The notes under the pieces were generated by a model. It made no database searches, had not been told where the DNA came from, and was given only the letters and a program-made list of their open reading frames with translations. Below are positions 49,022 to 60,900 of a DNA stretch of 64,000 bases, piece after piece. The stretch is from contig CM032795.1 of the NCBI GenBank assembly GCA_019155185.1, forward strand, positions 17,649,795 to 17,713,794. The letters are read 5' to 3'. Each line of letters begins with the position of its first letter. Within the stretch, counting starts at the first letter, position 1. Origin of the DNA: Beaufortia kweichowensis. Its lineage: Eukaryota; Chordata; Actinopteri; Cypriniformes; Gastromyzontidae. A program made the position numbers and the translations under genes.

Positions 49022-50379
49022 ACACTGTGTATTTATTTTTTTTGATGTTACAAGGAAGCCTGTTCAGAATAGCACATCCTGAATAGATTCAAATCTCATG
49101 CCAGCTAATTACTGTGAGCATCCAGTTATTGTTCTTTTCTGAAAATACTTACCGATGCTTTCAGGTTAGACTTAACTACTAGCTAATAAAATGCGCATAA
49201 AACACAGTCTATTAATGGAGAGTAAAGAAATTAAGTCTTTTTTTATGATTAAGAGGCCATCTATTCATACTGTATTCAGTTTCCCAATGGAGGTAATTTA
49301 TGGTTTGGTTATTTTCGCAGAGCTGGCAACCCTAGGTAGTGTGGATATTCTCTCATCATACAGTCCCCCAGAGAAATCAAGGAACTTTAGGGACTCTTTA
49401 ATGATGGAAAGTCATCGAAGCTGTGGTAGCTTGTTCTTTGAAGCTAAATACTTTGTACAAAATAAAAGCATAAAAAAGTTAAAATAAAGAAATTACAATT
49501 AAAAATGAAAAGAACCTGTTTTACCAAAGCTTGATCTAGCAGACAGGCCAGTAGTTTTGTTTCATTATCTGCTATACAAAAACATCACTTGTAAAGGCAT
49601 CACATACATTCCTTCTAAATGCAAAATATATATTCTGGCTCTGTGTTTCCATGGTAACCTCTTACCTCATCTGTCACTAAAAGCTATGATTATGTGCTCT
49701 TATGAACTGTATAAATCATTCTGGTACATACACATCACACTGACATATATAAATTATTTTCTAAATAAATTCGATGGGGGAAAATAGGGTTGGTGGTGCT
49801 CAGAGGTGTGGAAAGGGTGGAATATAATTAATGAAACTTTACAGTGGTGATTTGTTGGATCTAAAGACTGTACTATTAATCTCAATAGTATTGTTTTCCA
49901 AGCTTTCCTTTTTTAAATTTTTTTTTAATTCGACATGGGACGTGTCTCTCTTTTCTTGCATGAAACCGAGTGCATATGTGTTTGTGGAATCAACAATGTC
50001 ATCTGTGGCAAAATGAGACTAAAACGACGTTGTGAATCACAATTACATTGTGTGATTAAGCAAAACTCTTATTTCTCTGCTTTTCTGACACCTAGTGTTG
50101 ATACTGTGCTTTAACTACTTTTTTATTGAAAAATGTAACACAATCGTCAGTGACAATCAATGCTTTATTATCTCATGTTATCATGTTTCCGATTATCACG
50201 ATGCATCATGTTTTACTATTAGCTTCCATTAAATTCTACAAATATTTTAATAATTATATTTAAAAAATATTACCGGAAAATGTAAAATCAAATAATTGAT
50301 AAAATAATCGTTAATATAAAATTAATACATTTACTCACTGACAAAAATGTTTTTATTAATGATCTATTAGTCATTATTG

Positions 50380-50612
50380 TCTTATCCAATCATGAAGATC
50401 TACGATCTGCAAACTGTTTTGCGGCATGAGGGTGTGTGTCAAACATCTGTCCAATCACTGAAGACAAACAAAGTAAAACGAACCAATCAGCTTTAACTTT
50501 ACAAGTATGCGGTAGTGCGTTTGGCGGAAGTTGACGTTTCTTAGGGCAGAGAAAGCGAAACATTTCTTAGTCTTTCCATCATTTATTGTGGGAATAAAGA
50601 TTTTTCCAACCG
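50380..50612 (+). promoter_or_regulatory. ficd: ficd promoter and non-coding first exon
   Basis: Three CCAAT boxes lie at 50386, 50451 and 50483. The first is followed after nine bases by CTACG, one mismatch from the ER stress element CCAAT-N9-CCACG. A TGACGTTTC lies at 50532. The non-coding exon ends with the donor AACCG|GTAAGA after 50612 and would splice to the acceptor TTCACGCAG| before 51158. Control by the unfolded-protein response is known for FICD; here it is inferred from the near-ERSE. Confidence 0.5.
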
Positions 50613-51178
50613 GTAAGATTAAACATTTACATAGTAGTTTTAGATTTTGTTATTTGGTGATAGCGGATTTTTATTAGTATATTTTTAGCTAATTTATCTT
50701 GGTGATATCATGACTTCATAACAGCTGTAATCCAGGACTGTTTTATGTGCATGAATTTTCCAGTAAATATCTTTCTGTATATACTAATTCACTGTTCTTA
50801 ATGCATGCAGCATCCAAAGAGTCTTATACTATTTTTGAATAAATGAAATTAGTTTCGAAGTCTAAATAAAGCATTTTAAGCATGTATAAGTATTTCTGAA
50901 ACTAGTTTAGCGACCGGGGTCTGTTGACCTCAGTTATATTTTATCATCATATCACCAAATAACAATTTACACAGAAGCCTCTCTGTGACATATCACTTCT
51001 GGATATAAGAATGATACCAAACCTTTAGAGTAAACTCGTCAGATTATACCTCTGTTTCATTTCAAAAGTTGGCAGTGTTGTATTAAACTGCAAAGGGACA
51101 AATGACAATAAATTAGATTTTTGTTTTGATTAACATTCTTCATCACATTTCACGCAGGTGTAGCAGTCCCATACTAGA

Positions 51179-51220
51179 ATGCCAGACATGAGGCCTGAGA
51201 AAGCCGGATTTCGTGATTGA
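51179..51220 (+). promoter_or_regulatory. ficd: 13-codon uORF overlapping the ficd start
   Basis: An ATG at 51179 opens a frame of 13 codons whose stop TGA is 51218-51220. The ficd start ATG is 51220-51222, so the two share a base in TGATG. This arrangement can support termination-reinitiation or repress the main frame. It lies in the same exon as the ficd start, downstream of the splice acceptor, so any transcript using that exon would carry it. Confidence 0.7.
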
Positions 51221-53380
51221 TGGCAGCTTTGGCAGTCTTGCGTCATGTCAGCAGCAGTCCTCTGCTGTGGGGCTGGACTCCAGTCCTGTTTGCTCTTCTG
51301 TGTTCTGTGTTTGTCCTGCTGCTGCCTTTAGCAGGCATAGAGGAGCAATGCTGCGCTACTCTGAAGGGTATCGCCCTGCTGCGTTGCCAGCTGTGGGGGG
51401 GTGTCCAGCGGCCTACAGTGCACAGCACCAGCCTGACGGTCCCATTCACAGAGCTGGATCTACTGCCACAAAAAGTCAAGCCTAGTAAAGGTACAGTAGG
51501 TGCTTTGATACATTTGTGATTCCCTCTTTCTTACTTTTTTCCAAATACAAATTCTAACAGAATGTATTTATTACCAATATATTAAACAATCTTTTATATT
51601 TTACTAAACTCCTGGTGACAAAAGAGTCTATGCACGAGTTATCTATTTTTTAAAATGGACATATACATGCGTTATGAATGTGACACGTTTTTGAGAGGCA
51701 ACATAGGATTTCTGTAAATTAGAATGCACCAACCAGAAGCAATATCTCCCAACAAAAGGAGATGGAATAACTGTTTAAAGACCATAAAATAGTTATTTTA
51801 TAGTATTATTTATGAGGAATATGGACTGTAATGAACATGAGAATTCCTAAAACAGCACTTTACCTGAATAGGAAAAGGATAGGTTAGGAAAAAATACCCT
51901 TACATATCAGTATGATGAAGACTTTTGATTAAAACATTTTTCATGGTAAGGTTGACATTTGCATGGGATTGTGCAACACACACTTTATGATCTAGTGAAT
52001 TCTTAATGAATAAAAAACGTTTTGCCCTATATTTTATCATAATAAATATTCTGTTTCACTCCACAGTATGTCAGAGGAAAACAATTGTAATGTAATGCAC
52101 TTTTGTCACGTTTACCTTATGCTCCTATTTGGCAAGTGTGTAACAGATCCTGAAAGCCATTAGTAACTTCAATCAAATCAAACAATCAAATTTCTCTCTC
52201 GTTATTTCAGATTAAACAGATAAGATATGTTTACTGTGCATTATGACTTGCTAAGCTTGAATGTTATTAATGCTCCATTTTGTCCATCGGTTGGTTGACA
52301 GAGACTCAGTTGGAGGCGAAGGCGGCTCTTCAGCAAGCTCTGGAGATGAAGAAACAGGGGAAGAGGGAGAAAGCTCATAAGCTGCTCATTCACGCTCTCA
52401 ACATGAATCCGGAATTTGTTGAGGCGCTCACCGAATTAGGAACCATTCTGGAGGAAGAGAAAGACGTCGTTCAAGCAGATCACCTTTACACCAAAGCTCT
52501 CGCCATCTCGCCTTGTCACGAGAAAGCTCTGGTGAGCAGGGACCGCACGCTTCCCTTGGTCGAAGAAATAGATCAACGCCACTTTGGGATTATAGATGGA
52601 AAGGTACGACGTCTCATGTCTATTCCCAAGGGCAACTCTGCTTTGCGTCGGGTCATGGAGGAAACTTACTACCATCACATTTACCATACGGTGGCCATCG
52701 AAGGCAACACGCTTACGTTGTCGGAGATTCGACATATTTTAGAGACTAGATACGCCGTACCAGGTAAGAGCCTTCAAGAACAGAATGAAGCCATTGGCGT
52801 GGATGCAGCCATGAAGTACATCAACACCACCCTGATGTCCCGTGCTGGAGACATCACCAGAGATGACATCCTGGAGATACATCGTCGTGTTCTGGGCTAT
52901 GTCGACCCAGTCGAAGCTGGGCGATTCCGGACTAGCCAGGTGTTTGTGGGGCATCATATCCCGCCTCATCCACAGGATCTACATAAACACATGCAGGAGC
53001 TGGTGCAGTGGTTAAACTCGGAGGAGGCGATGCATCTGCACCCTGTGGAGTTTGCAGCTCTGGCGCACTATAAACTGGTTTACGTGCATCCGTTTGTGGA
53101 TGGGAATGGACGAACGTCTCGACTGCTGATGAATTTAATCCTAATGCAAGCCAGTTATCCACCCATCACCATTCGTAAGGAGCAGAGGGCTGAGTATTAC
53201 GCCGTCTTGGATACAGCCAATGAGGGTGATGTCCGGCCCTTTATTAGATTTATTGCAAAATGCACCGAAATTACACTCGATACTCTACTAATAGCCACCA
53301 CCGAGCATGCAGTTGGGTTGCCAGGTGCAAGCAATCACGCGTGCCCTGACTGTAAACATACCATTCCTGCACACAGCTGA
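51220..53380 (+). CDS. ficd: FICD: ER protein adenylyltransferase (Fic domain), 2 coding exons
   Basis: Coding exons 51220-51490 and 52302-53380 give 449 residues (human FICD has 458). A hydrophobic segment at about 22-40 anchors it as a type II ER-membrane protein. TPR-like helices span about 92-165 and the Fic core follows. The catalytic motif HPFVDGNGR is at 353-361. The inhibitory helix TVAIEGN (220-226) keeps the glutamate E224 that switches between AMPylation and deAMPylation of the chaperone BiP. An NTT glycosylation site is at 265. The start was taken at 51220 because the frame has no earlier ATG. The C-terminal tail after about residue 425 has an unusual CPDC pair; I do not recall this in mammalian FICD. 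The intron is 811 bp with GT-AG ends. Confidence 0.96.
51491..52301 (+). other. ficd: ficd intron
   Basis: Donor AAAG|GTACAG and acceptor GGTTGACAG|. AT-rich with nothing else recognised inside. Confidence 0.8.
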
Positions 53381-54540
53381 GAGACTGTATGTTGGTAAAA
53401 GTGCACACACACAATTTTGGTGCCACATGGACATTTTATGTTATGATTCTCTGTTCATTTTAATGTGTTACTGTTGGTAAGTTTGGATTATGTGTAGCCA
53501 GATCCCTTTTTACACTCAATGTCATTGACAGTTTTAAATAGCAAATTGAAGGAAATGTTTAATAATGCATTATAACAGTATTTGTTGGCAAATGTGACAA
53601 GCCTGGTGAGTTTAAAACGGTGTGTAGGACAGAACTGTGTAGACCTTGTGTTTGGTATTGCTTTTTAAAGTATCGAAAACATTGTCCTTGCTAAAATTGA
53701 TGAAAAATTAGGCCATAAACACCCTGCAGTTAACTTTTGTTTTTCTGTGTGCATAATTTCATCTAAACTTTGAAGTTCCCTATTGAGAACTAAGAGTTTT
53801 TCCATTCAAGTACCTCTAAAATGCATAATTCTGGATTGAGCTAATTGCCTGTAAAAAACAGTTTATTTAAAGCTTTAGACATTTAATCATATTTTCTGTT
53901 TTATTTTTCCGATGTCTTTTATCTTTTGGCATCATTACTCATGTTTATCAGACTGAATATGCAGAAAAACAAATATGTGACTTTCAGAGATGAAGTTCAT
54001 CAAGTTCAACTGTTCAAATGTTATTAGCAAACTTTGCCATTTTGAAGATCCTTGATTTTGAGTTTATATAAACCATTCATGTAATTCTAGTAATAATTAA
54101 TCAAGTCGGCTGTTCTTCAAAATGTTATTTAGAAAGCTGTTTTATTTATTCCAAGTAGTGTATTTGACAGCAAATAACATTTTCTTTTTTCTGACTAATT
54201 TATATTTAGGTTTAAGTATTGAGTTTGCCACTGTTTTGAAATACACAAAAAAAGCACTTTTGTTTAAACATAACATCGCTATATTTTCATTGTGTGATCA
54301 AAGTATGTAATAAATTATTGAGCAACCTTATGCATATTATGCCATTTGTGCTCCAATTTAGCTCTTCTATTTCATTTAATTAAACATGGTCAAGGATCTA
54401 TCTAACACCTTTGGCATATGATCAAACCAATTCATTTAATTCAATTCACCATGAGTATTTTAAAACGGTGTTCTGAGAATCTACACGAAAACCTACGGAA
54501 GTCCTGTAAAAACTTGAAGCAAAACAATTGTGCTTAATTT
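53381..54540 (+). other. ficd: ficd 3' UTR and flank
   Basis: The first clear AATAAA after the stop is near 54309, so the 3' UTR may be about 950 nt, in accord with the long 3' UTRs of vertebrate FICD. No exon-like sequence is seen. Confidence 0.4.
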
Positions 54541-56240
54541 TATTCCTTCTTGGAGTCCTTAAGATTTTCTTCTCTTTTTCCTTATTAAAAGGCATTTATC
54601 TTCAACCATTTTTTCATCTTTAAAAACGTTTTATTCTAATATTCTTTGTCTATATAACGTTTTTTCCTCTTTATACTTTTTTTATACTTTCATTCATACT
54701 TTCATTTTCAACAATTTCTTTTCATCCTCAATTGTCTTTCCTCTGAGCAAACAGCACTCAAGATGAAAAAAAAATCCTCTTCAAATTTTTTCATCTTCAA
54801 CATTTTCTTTTCATCTTCAAAAAATGTTTTTTCTCTTCAAGAGTCTACAAAAGAGAAAAAATGTTTAGCTTGCTAAGCTAACTGTTCACCACCAGGGTCA
54901 CTATCAGAATTCAAATTTTTTTCATTTTCAAAATGATCTTTTAAAAAGTTTTTTTATTTAATTTTGTTTCGTCTTCAAAAATGTATTTTCCTCTTTAATT
55001 TTTTTCCATCTTCAAAAATTTATTTTCGTCTTCAAAAACATTTTTCAACTTCAAACTTTTATTCACCTTCAAAATGTTTTTCCTCTTCAATTTTTTTCCA
55101 TCTTTAAAAAGTTTTTTTCCTCTTCAAATTCAAGAGTCTACAAAAGAGAAAAATGTTTAGCTTGCTAAGCTAACTATTGACCACCAGGGTCACTATCAGT
55201 AAGAATAAAGTCTTGTCTCTTCCTCTGAGCAACTGCACTTAAAATGAAAAAAAAAGTTCCTCTTCAAATTATTTTCATCTTTAACAATTGTTTTCCTCTT
55301 CAAATTTTTTTTCATTTTCAAAATGATCTTTTAAAAAATAAGTTTTTTATTCTTTAATTTTGTTTCGTCTTCAAAACTGTATTTTCCTCTAATTTTTTTC
55401 CATCTTCAAAAACAATTTTCATCTTCAAACTTTTATTCACCTTCAAAATGTTTTTCCTCTTCAATTTTTTTTCCATCTTTAAAAAGTTTTTTTCCTCTTC
55501 AAATTCAAGAGTCTACAAAAGAGAAAAAATGTTTAGCTTGCTAAGCTAACTATTGACCACCAGGGTCACTATCAGTAAGAATAAAGTCTTGTCTCTTCCT
55601 CTGAGCAACTGCACTTAAAATGAAAAAAAGTTCCTCTTCAAATTGTTTTCATCTTTAACAATTTTTTCCTCTTAAATTTTTTTCAACATTTTTTTTCCTC
55701 TTCAAAAACAATTTTTATCTTCGAACATTTTTACCTTCAAAGTTTTTTTTCTCTTCAAATGTTTTTTAATTTTTAAATTATTTTTTATCTTTAAAAAGTT
55801 TTTTCCTCATCAAAAAGATTTTTCAATCTTTCACATTTTTTTCATCTTCAAATCTTTTTTCCTCTTTAATTTTTTTCATCTTCAGTAAGTTTTTTTACTC
55901 TTCAAAATTTTTTTCATCATCATTTTTTTCATTTTTAAGTCTGAAAAAAAACTTTTTAAAAACGTTTTCCTTTCAAAAATGGTTTTTTTTTTCTCTTCTA
56001 GAGTCTACAAAAGAGATTTTTTTTGCTTGCTAGCTAACAATTAGCAGTAGTGCCAATCCATCAGTACCAGTGAAATCTTGTCTTTCTGTCAGCAAACTGC
56101 ACTCAAGATAAAAAAAAACTTTTTAAGATGAAAAAAATTCTGAAGAGGAAACTTTTTTTAAAGATAAAAGAAAAATCTTTGTAGATGAAAAAAATGTAAG
56201 AGGAAAAAAATTTTAAAAAGAAAAAGAGAAGTAAAACTTT
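54540..56240. repeat. Compound tandem tract of TTCATCTTCAAA units with an inverted right arm
   Basis: About 1.7 kb made of 14-18 bp words such as TTTTTCATCTTCAAA and TTTTCCTCTTCAAA. A longer spacer, GAGTCTACAAAAGAGAAAAA then TTTAGCTTGCTAAGCTAA and CACCAGGGTCACTATCAG, occurs at 54841, 55135, 55509 and, diverged, 55999, so the higher-order unit is about 0.3-0.5 kb. TTAGCTTGCTAAGCTAA can form a 7-bp hairpin. At 56108-56225 the same words appear inverted (AAGATGAAAAAAATTCTGAAG), so the tract can fold back. No family recognised. Confidence 0.8.
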
Positions 56241-57569
56241 TTTGTTCCAGTTTCCATAAAAACTCAAATGATGACAAACAATGTGTTTAACAACCACATA
56301 CATTTAATTGCTTTAGTAAACAATATAGGCCCAAAAAACAAAAAATAAAGAACTACATACAATTTGCTCAACACATAGAATACTAAATAAACATTTTTGG
56401 AATTTATTGTGTGTCTTAAGATGACACTGACATGGTCTGGAAAAGAAAAATGACCAATTTATAATCAAATAACTGCAACAATATTACAGTAAACCAATTC
56501 AATAAAGGTGCACAATTTAAACTTTTTTGTAGTTTTTAAAATGTTCAACAAGACATCGCACACAACACGTTTTTCTCAATCACTACTTTAGGCCACTGCG
56601 GTGATCAAACGCAAATATATAGAGCTACTGTTTTTTCAGTTCAAAATATACAAATGTTTTTTTTTTTTTACAAAACTATGACCAACCACTGAGGGGCATG
56701 AACAAGAAACACAATAAAAAAATGCAGAAAGGAAATGGAACACACACAATCAAAATATCAATGCAAGAAGGAAACGTCTAGTGCGAAACGATGCAAAGTT
56801 GAAAAGTTACTGATGAAATGCTTAGTAGTGAAATCCATCATAACCATTAAAACCAGTAAATAATACTAATATCCAGGACATTTTATATGCTCTATGATAT
56901 ATGTTATATATACAATACAGTATAGGGGCGGTTCACTATCAGGTGAACCCATCGTGGAAGGTTCTAGCGATATACAGCTGCATAGATTCTTCAACATCAC
57001 GGAACAGTTCCAAAGCTGTTCCAAGGCAGCAACCATGCTCTTCAGCCAGTCCCTCGACTCTGAATATTAGCACATAAGCACATGACATCTAAAATTCTAG
57101 ATTAGGTAGAGCCAAGAGCAGAATGAAGCAGATTTCAGTGAAGTCTGTTCGATCAGTCTGGCTGTGGAGCACAAGTGTCAGCCTTTAGCCCATTACTGAG
57201 CTCACAAGGTAAGGCAGGTTTACAAGCTGTGTCAGCAATTAATAAACATGAGACATGGAGAAACTACCTACAAAATACATGACACATTTCTACAACTGCA
57301 TGTGGAACCTACAGATCGCCACTATAGGACAGTGAACAGTTTCTAATAAAAGCACTGCAGTCTAATACATGTTAAACCCTTTAACACAAAGATATTGTTG
57401 AAAAGGTGCTGGATTGTAATTGCTGACAAGATCTTAAACTCCATTATTGTCTCCAGGTTACTTGTAAATTGACACATGCAAGACTATTTCTGATGGTTGT
57501 GGTACTGCAAATAACTTATTTATACAACATGCAGTTCAGATAATATGCAAAATAAAGTTTTCTTTTGTA
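56241..57569. other. Convergent intergenic region between ficd and sart3
   Basis: AT-rich and without exon signals. It lies downstream of both genes. Nothing else was recognised apart from short A/T runs. Confidence 0.5.
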
Positions 57570-57995
57570 TTTATTTTGCCTCTGACAAAGTAAGTGCCAG
57601 ACACATCAACTTGCCTAAAGGGAAATAGAGAGAAATTAGGCTAACGAAAACCATTTATAATATATCACATCTTCATAATGTTCTTGCATATGCCTTTTAA
57701 AACAACGATTCACAGCATTTGTTTTAACAGCATGTTAAAAAAATACTTGCTGACAAAATCTGAAATCTGTATCACACCCATTCTAAAATCTTCTGTTTAT
57801 TACTAAAAAATTAATCAGAACTCACATCTCCACGATGAGGTGTTAAAATATTTTTAATATTTCAGGGGTGGTCACAAAATATTTACAGAAAGTATGTCAA
57901 ACTAAAATGCTGTTTTTTCACCAGACTCTGTAAGGTCACAGCATGGCTTTCTGTCAGAAGGCAGGTATTCTTTATGTTTAATTTTGAGTACAGTT
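57570..57995 (-). other. sart3: sart3 3' UTR with polyadenylation signals
   Basis: On the minus strand AATAAA signals lie at 57796-57801 and 57570-57575, about 195 and 420 nt after the sart3 stop codon. Either could end the transcript. Confidence 0.5.
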
Positions 57996-60900
57996 TCACT
58001 TTTTGAGGAGCATTCTGGCAAAGTCCTCATTGGACAGGCTTGTGGTTCCAGATCCTTCGTGTACCCCATCTGTTACTGTGCTGTGCGACGCAGATACGGT
58101 CCCATTCTCTGCTTTGACATCTGGTGCGCTCTGGCGATGAAGTGAACGTGGCAGCAGAGAGATCTGAGTGCGTCCCTTTCCCCTTCTAGTGAAGAGAGAA
58201 AAACGTAAAAAATTATTTAGTTGATAGTTCCATCAGGCAGTAATTTAACACATCTGAGCAGTCGATCGGGTGTATCAAGTACTTACGCTCCCTGAGGTTG
58301 CCTTGACGTCGCCGCCCCCAGGACTCGACTGGGCACTGGTTTATCTACTAAATTCCTGCTCGGGGGGTTGCTAATGGCAACCGAGAGCTTAAAGTTCTCC
58401 AGCATGGTGCCGTCCATCTTCAGCACAGCCTGGGAGGCCTGTGTCTCGTTCTCATATTCCACGTATGCCAAACCCTACAGAGCACATAAACATTAGTAAG
58501 AAGAGTCAACAAGCAATTCACTTGATATTCTTTTTGTACATAACCTGACACATTTACTCACTGTTTTATATAAAATATTGAGTTTTAGTACATTTATAGC
58601 AACTTCCACTTGATCTTGTATATGATATTTTCATAAGTAAAATTAAATTGAATAATTGCTTTCCACTGATGTATGGTTTGTTAGGATAGGACAACATTTG
58701 GCCGAGAACTATTTAAAAATCTAAGGGGGAAAAATAAAAGTTTTGAAAGTCCAAATGAAGTCTTTAGCACTTTCCCCCACTCACAGAAATAAGATTTTTG
58801 ATATATTTAGGGTACGAAATTTACCCATACTATGTTTTTCTGGCTATTGCTACAAATGTTCCCGTGCAACATATGACTGGTTTTATGGTCTAGGGTCACA
58901 TATACTGCAAGGCCAAAAGAAATGGGTCATTCATTTCATTGTGCATTAATTGGTCCATCAGATTTGACACCACTGGGGATGCTTTCCACTACTAATTGAA
59001 ACATGTCTGCAGGGATTTGCTTCCATTTAGACACAAAGGCATCAATAAACCATTTCTTTTTGAACATTGCACTGAAGAAGATCATTGTCCTGTTGGAATA
59101 AAAAAGCTACACCCCTTTCTTTAAATGCAGTTGTTTGTAACTGGTGTAGATGACAACCAAATCTATGAACAGATGAGTGACCACATGCTTTAGTATATGC
59201 GGTGTAACAACAAGACAACAAATCTCTTTGAGTGATGGACCTGGCCAGGTTCTCAAGGATACTGTACAGTATTTAAGTGCACATAGGTTGGTAACAGAGG
59301 CCTACACACCTTGGGTTTGCCTGAGCGATTGGTGACAAGCCGGATGGCTTTGATCGTGCCGTGTTCCTTACAAATCTGTTCTAGTGTCTCTTTAGTGCAG
59401 CTGTAAGGCAGGCCAGAGATAAAGATCTTGTGCTTCTCCACAGACGTGTTGTATTTAAATACCTGCCAGGAAGACGAATTAAAATAAAAAACTTCAAAAA
59501 TGATTAAAAAGCTTATTTAAAGCTTTAATTAGCCAAACATCAACACAATAACCTTAACAAAAAATAAGACACAGCACAAACCTTGAAGTCAGGATTCTTA
59601 TTCTTGTCAACACAAGGTGAAACAAACATGGGCCGTCCATTCACCTCCTGTCTATCCAGCTTCAGTGCCTCCGGTACAGCCAGCCGGTCCTCAAACTGCA
59701 CGTAGCAATAACCTCTAAAAACGCCTTTCATGGTAAAAATAGGCCGCACCTGCTGGATGGTCCCGCAGCTCTGAAACAATGCCCGCAGCTTGCTTTCAGG
59801 ATCCTCCATATTAAACGCTAAGTTACTGACAAAGACGCTGTTTTCATCGCTACGGTGCTCCTGTGACGCGTCCTGGGTTTGGCGTGGCGTCTCCGTCACC
59901 ACCTGCTGATTCTTGTGGTAACCGGGTGGCTCGTTTTTACGTGGCGGTTGAGGTCTTCGCCCGAAAAGCCCACTTTCTGTCTCCATGAGCTCCTCGCCAG
60001 CCTCCCCGTCCGCTTTGTGCCTCTTGGACGGGAGCTCTGCAAAAATTTTATGTGTCAATGTCTGTGTGTGATAGCTTTACAGTTTTTACTGAAAACTGAT
60101 GTTATGTATTCTACCGAGAAGAATTATACAACACACCTGCATCCTCTCCCCATTCCTCTTCATATTCATCTTCCGCTTTCCGTTTATCTCCGGTTCTGTT
60201 TGCTTTCTGGCTCTTCTTCTGGGATTTTTTATCTGCCTTGGCTTTTCTCTTCTGCTCAGCTTTGTCCTCTTCTTGTTTAGCAATGTTAGCCTCTTTTTCA
60301 GCCACCTGAGAAAAAAGCATTCAGAGAAAATAAACCCTTATTTCTACATTTTTCTCCCGTCAAATGCTTTTACATTTGTACATGCGCACGACAGAGCATT
60401 TCTCTATTCCTTTTATGACATCGGAAGTCATGACAATACAAACAGTAATTATGTATGTGAAAATCTTACTCTTGCTCTCTGCTCATTCACTCTGTTGAGT
60501 TTTGTTTCAGTCTTTTGCACCGCAGCATCCCAGTCCTCCAAAGAACCTGTGATGAACGACAGCAGTTAAGACTCCTACATATCATCAATACCAGTAAGAT
60601 GAACCATTATCTCCATGAATTCAACTCACCCTCCACTCTTTCAAAGGTGAGCAGAACTTCACAAACGTGTTCAGGGTAGTCCGACGTACACTGTACGGCT
60701 CTATGGAGAGCTTTCCTGCAGTGGGCGGCATCTCCGTACGACCTGATGCACACACACGTAACTTTACATTTTACCTGACAAATCATCCCTTAAGACAACA
60801 TCAGATAATGTTCTCAATAAACAAAGCCAAATACTGACCTTTCCAGGTTATAATATTCCAGCCACATGTTGGCATATTTAGCATTCCCTTTCGTCATAAT

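Noticed and set aside
59879..60569. Plus-strand hydrophobic open frames opposite sart3
   Set aside because: Antisense of the sart3 exon encoding the Lys/Glu-rich region, which gives Leu/Phe-rich translations on the reverse strand.
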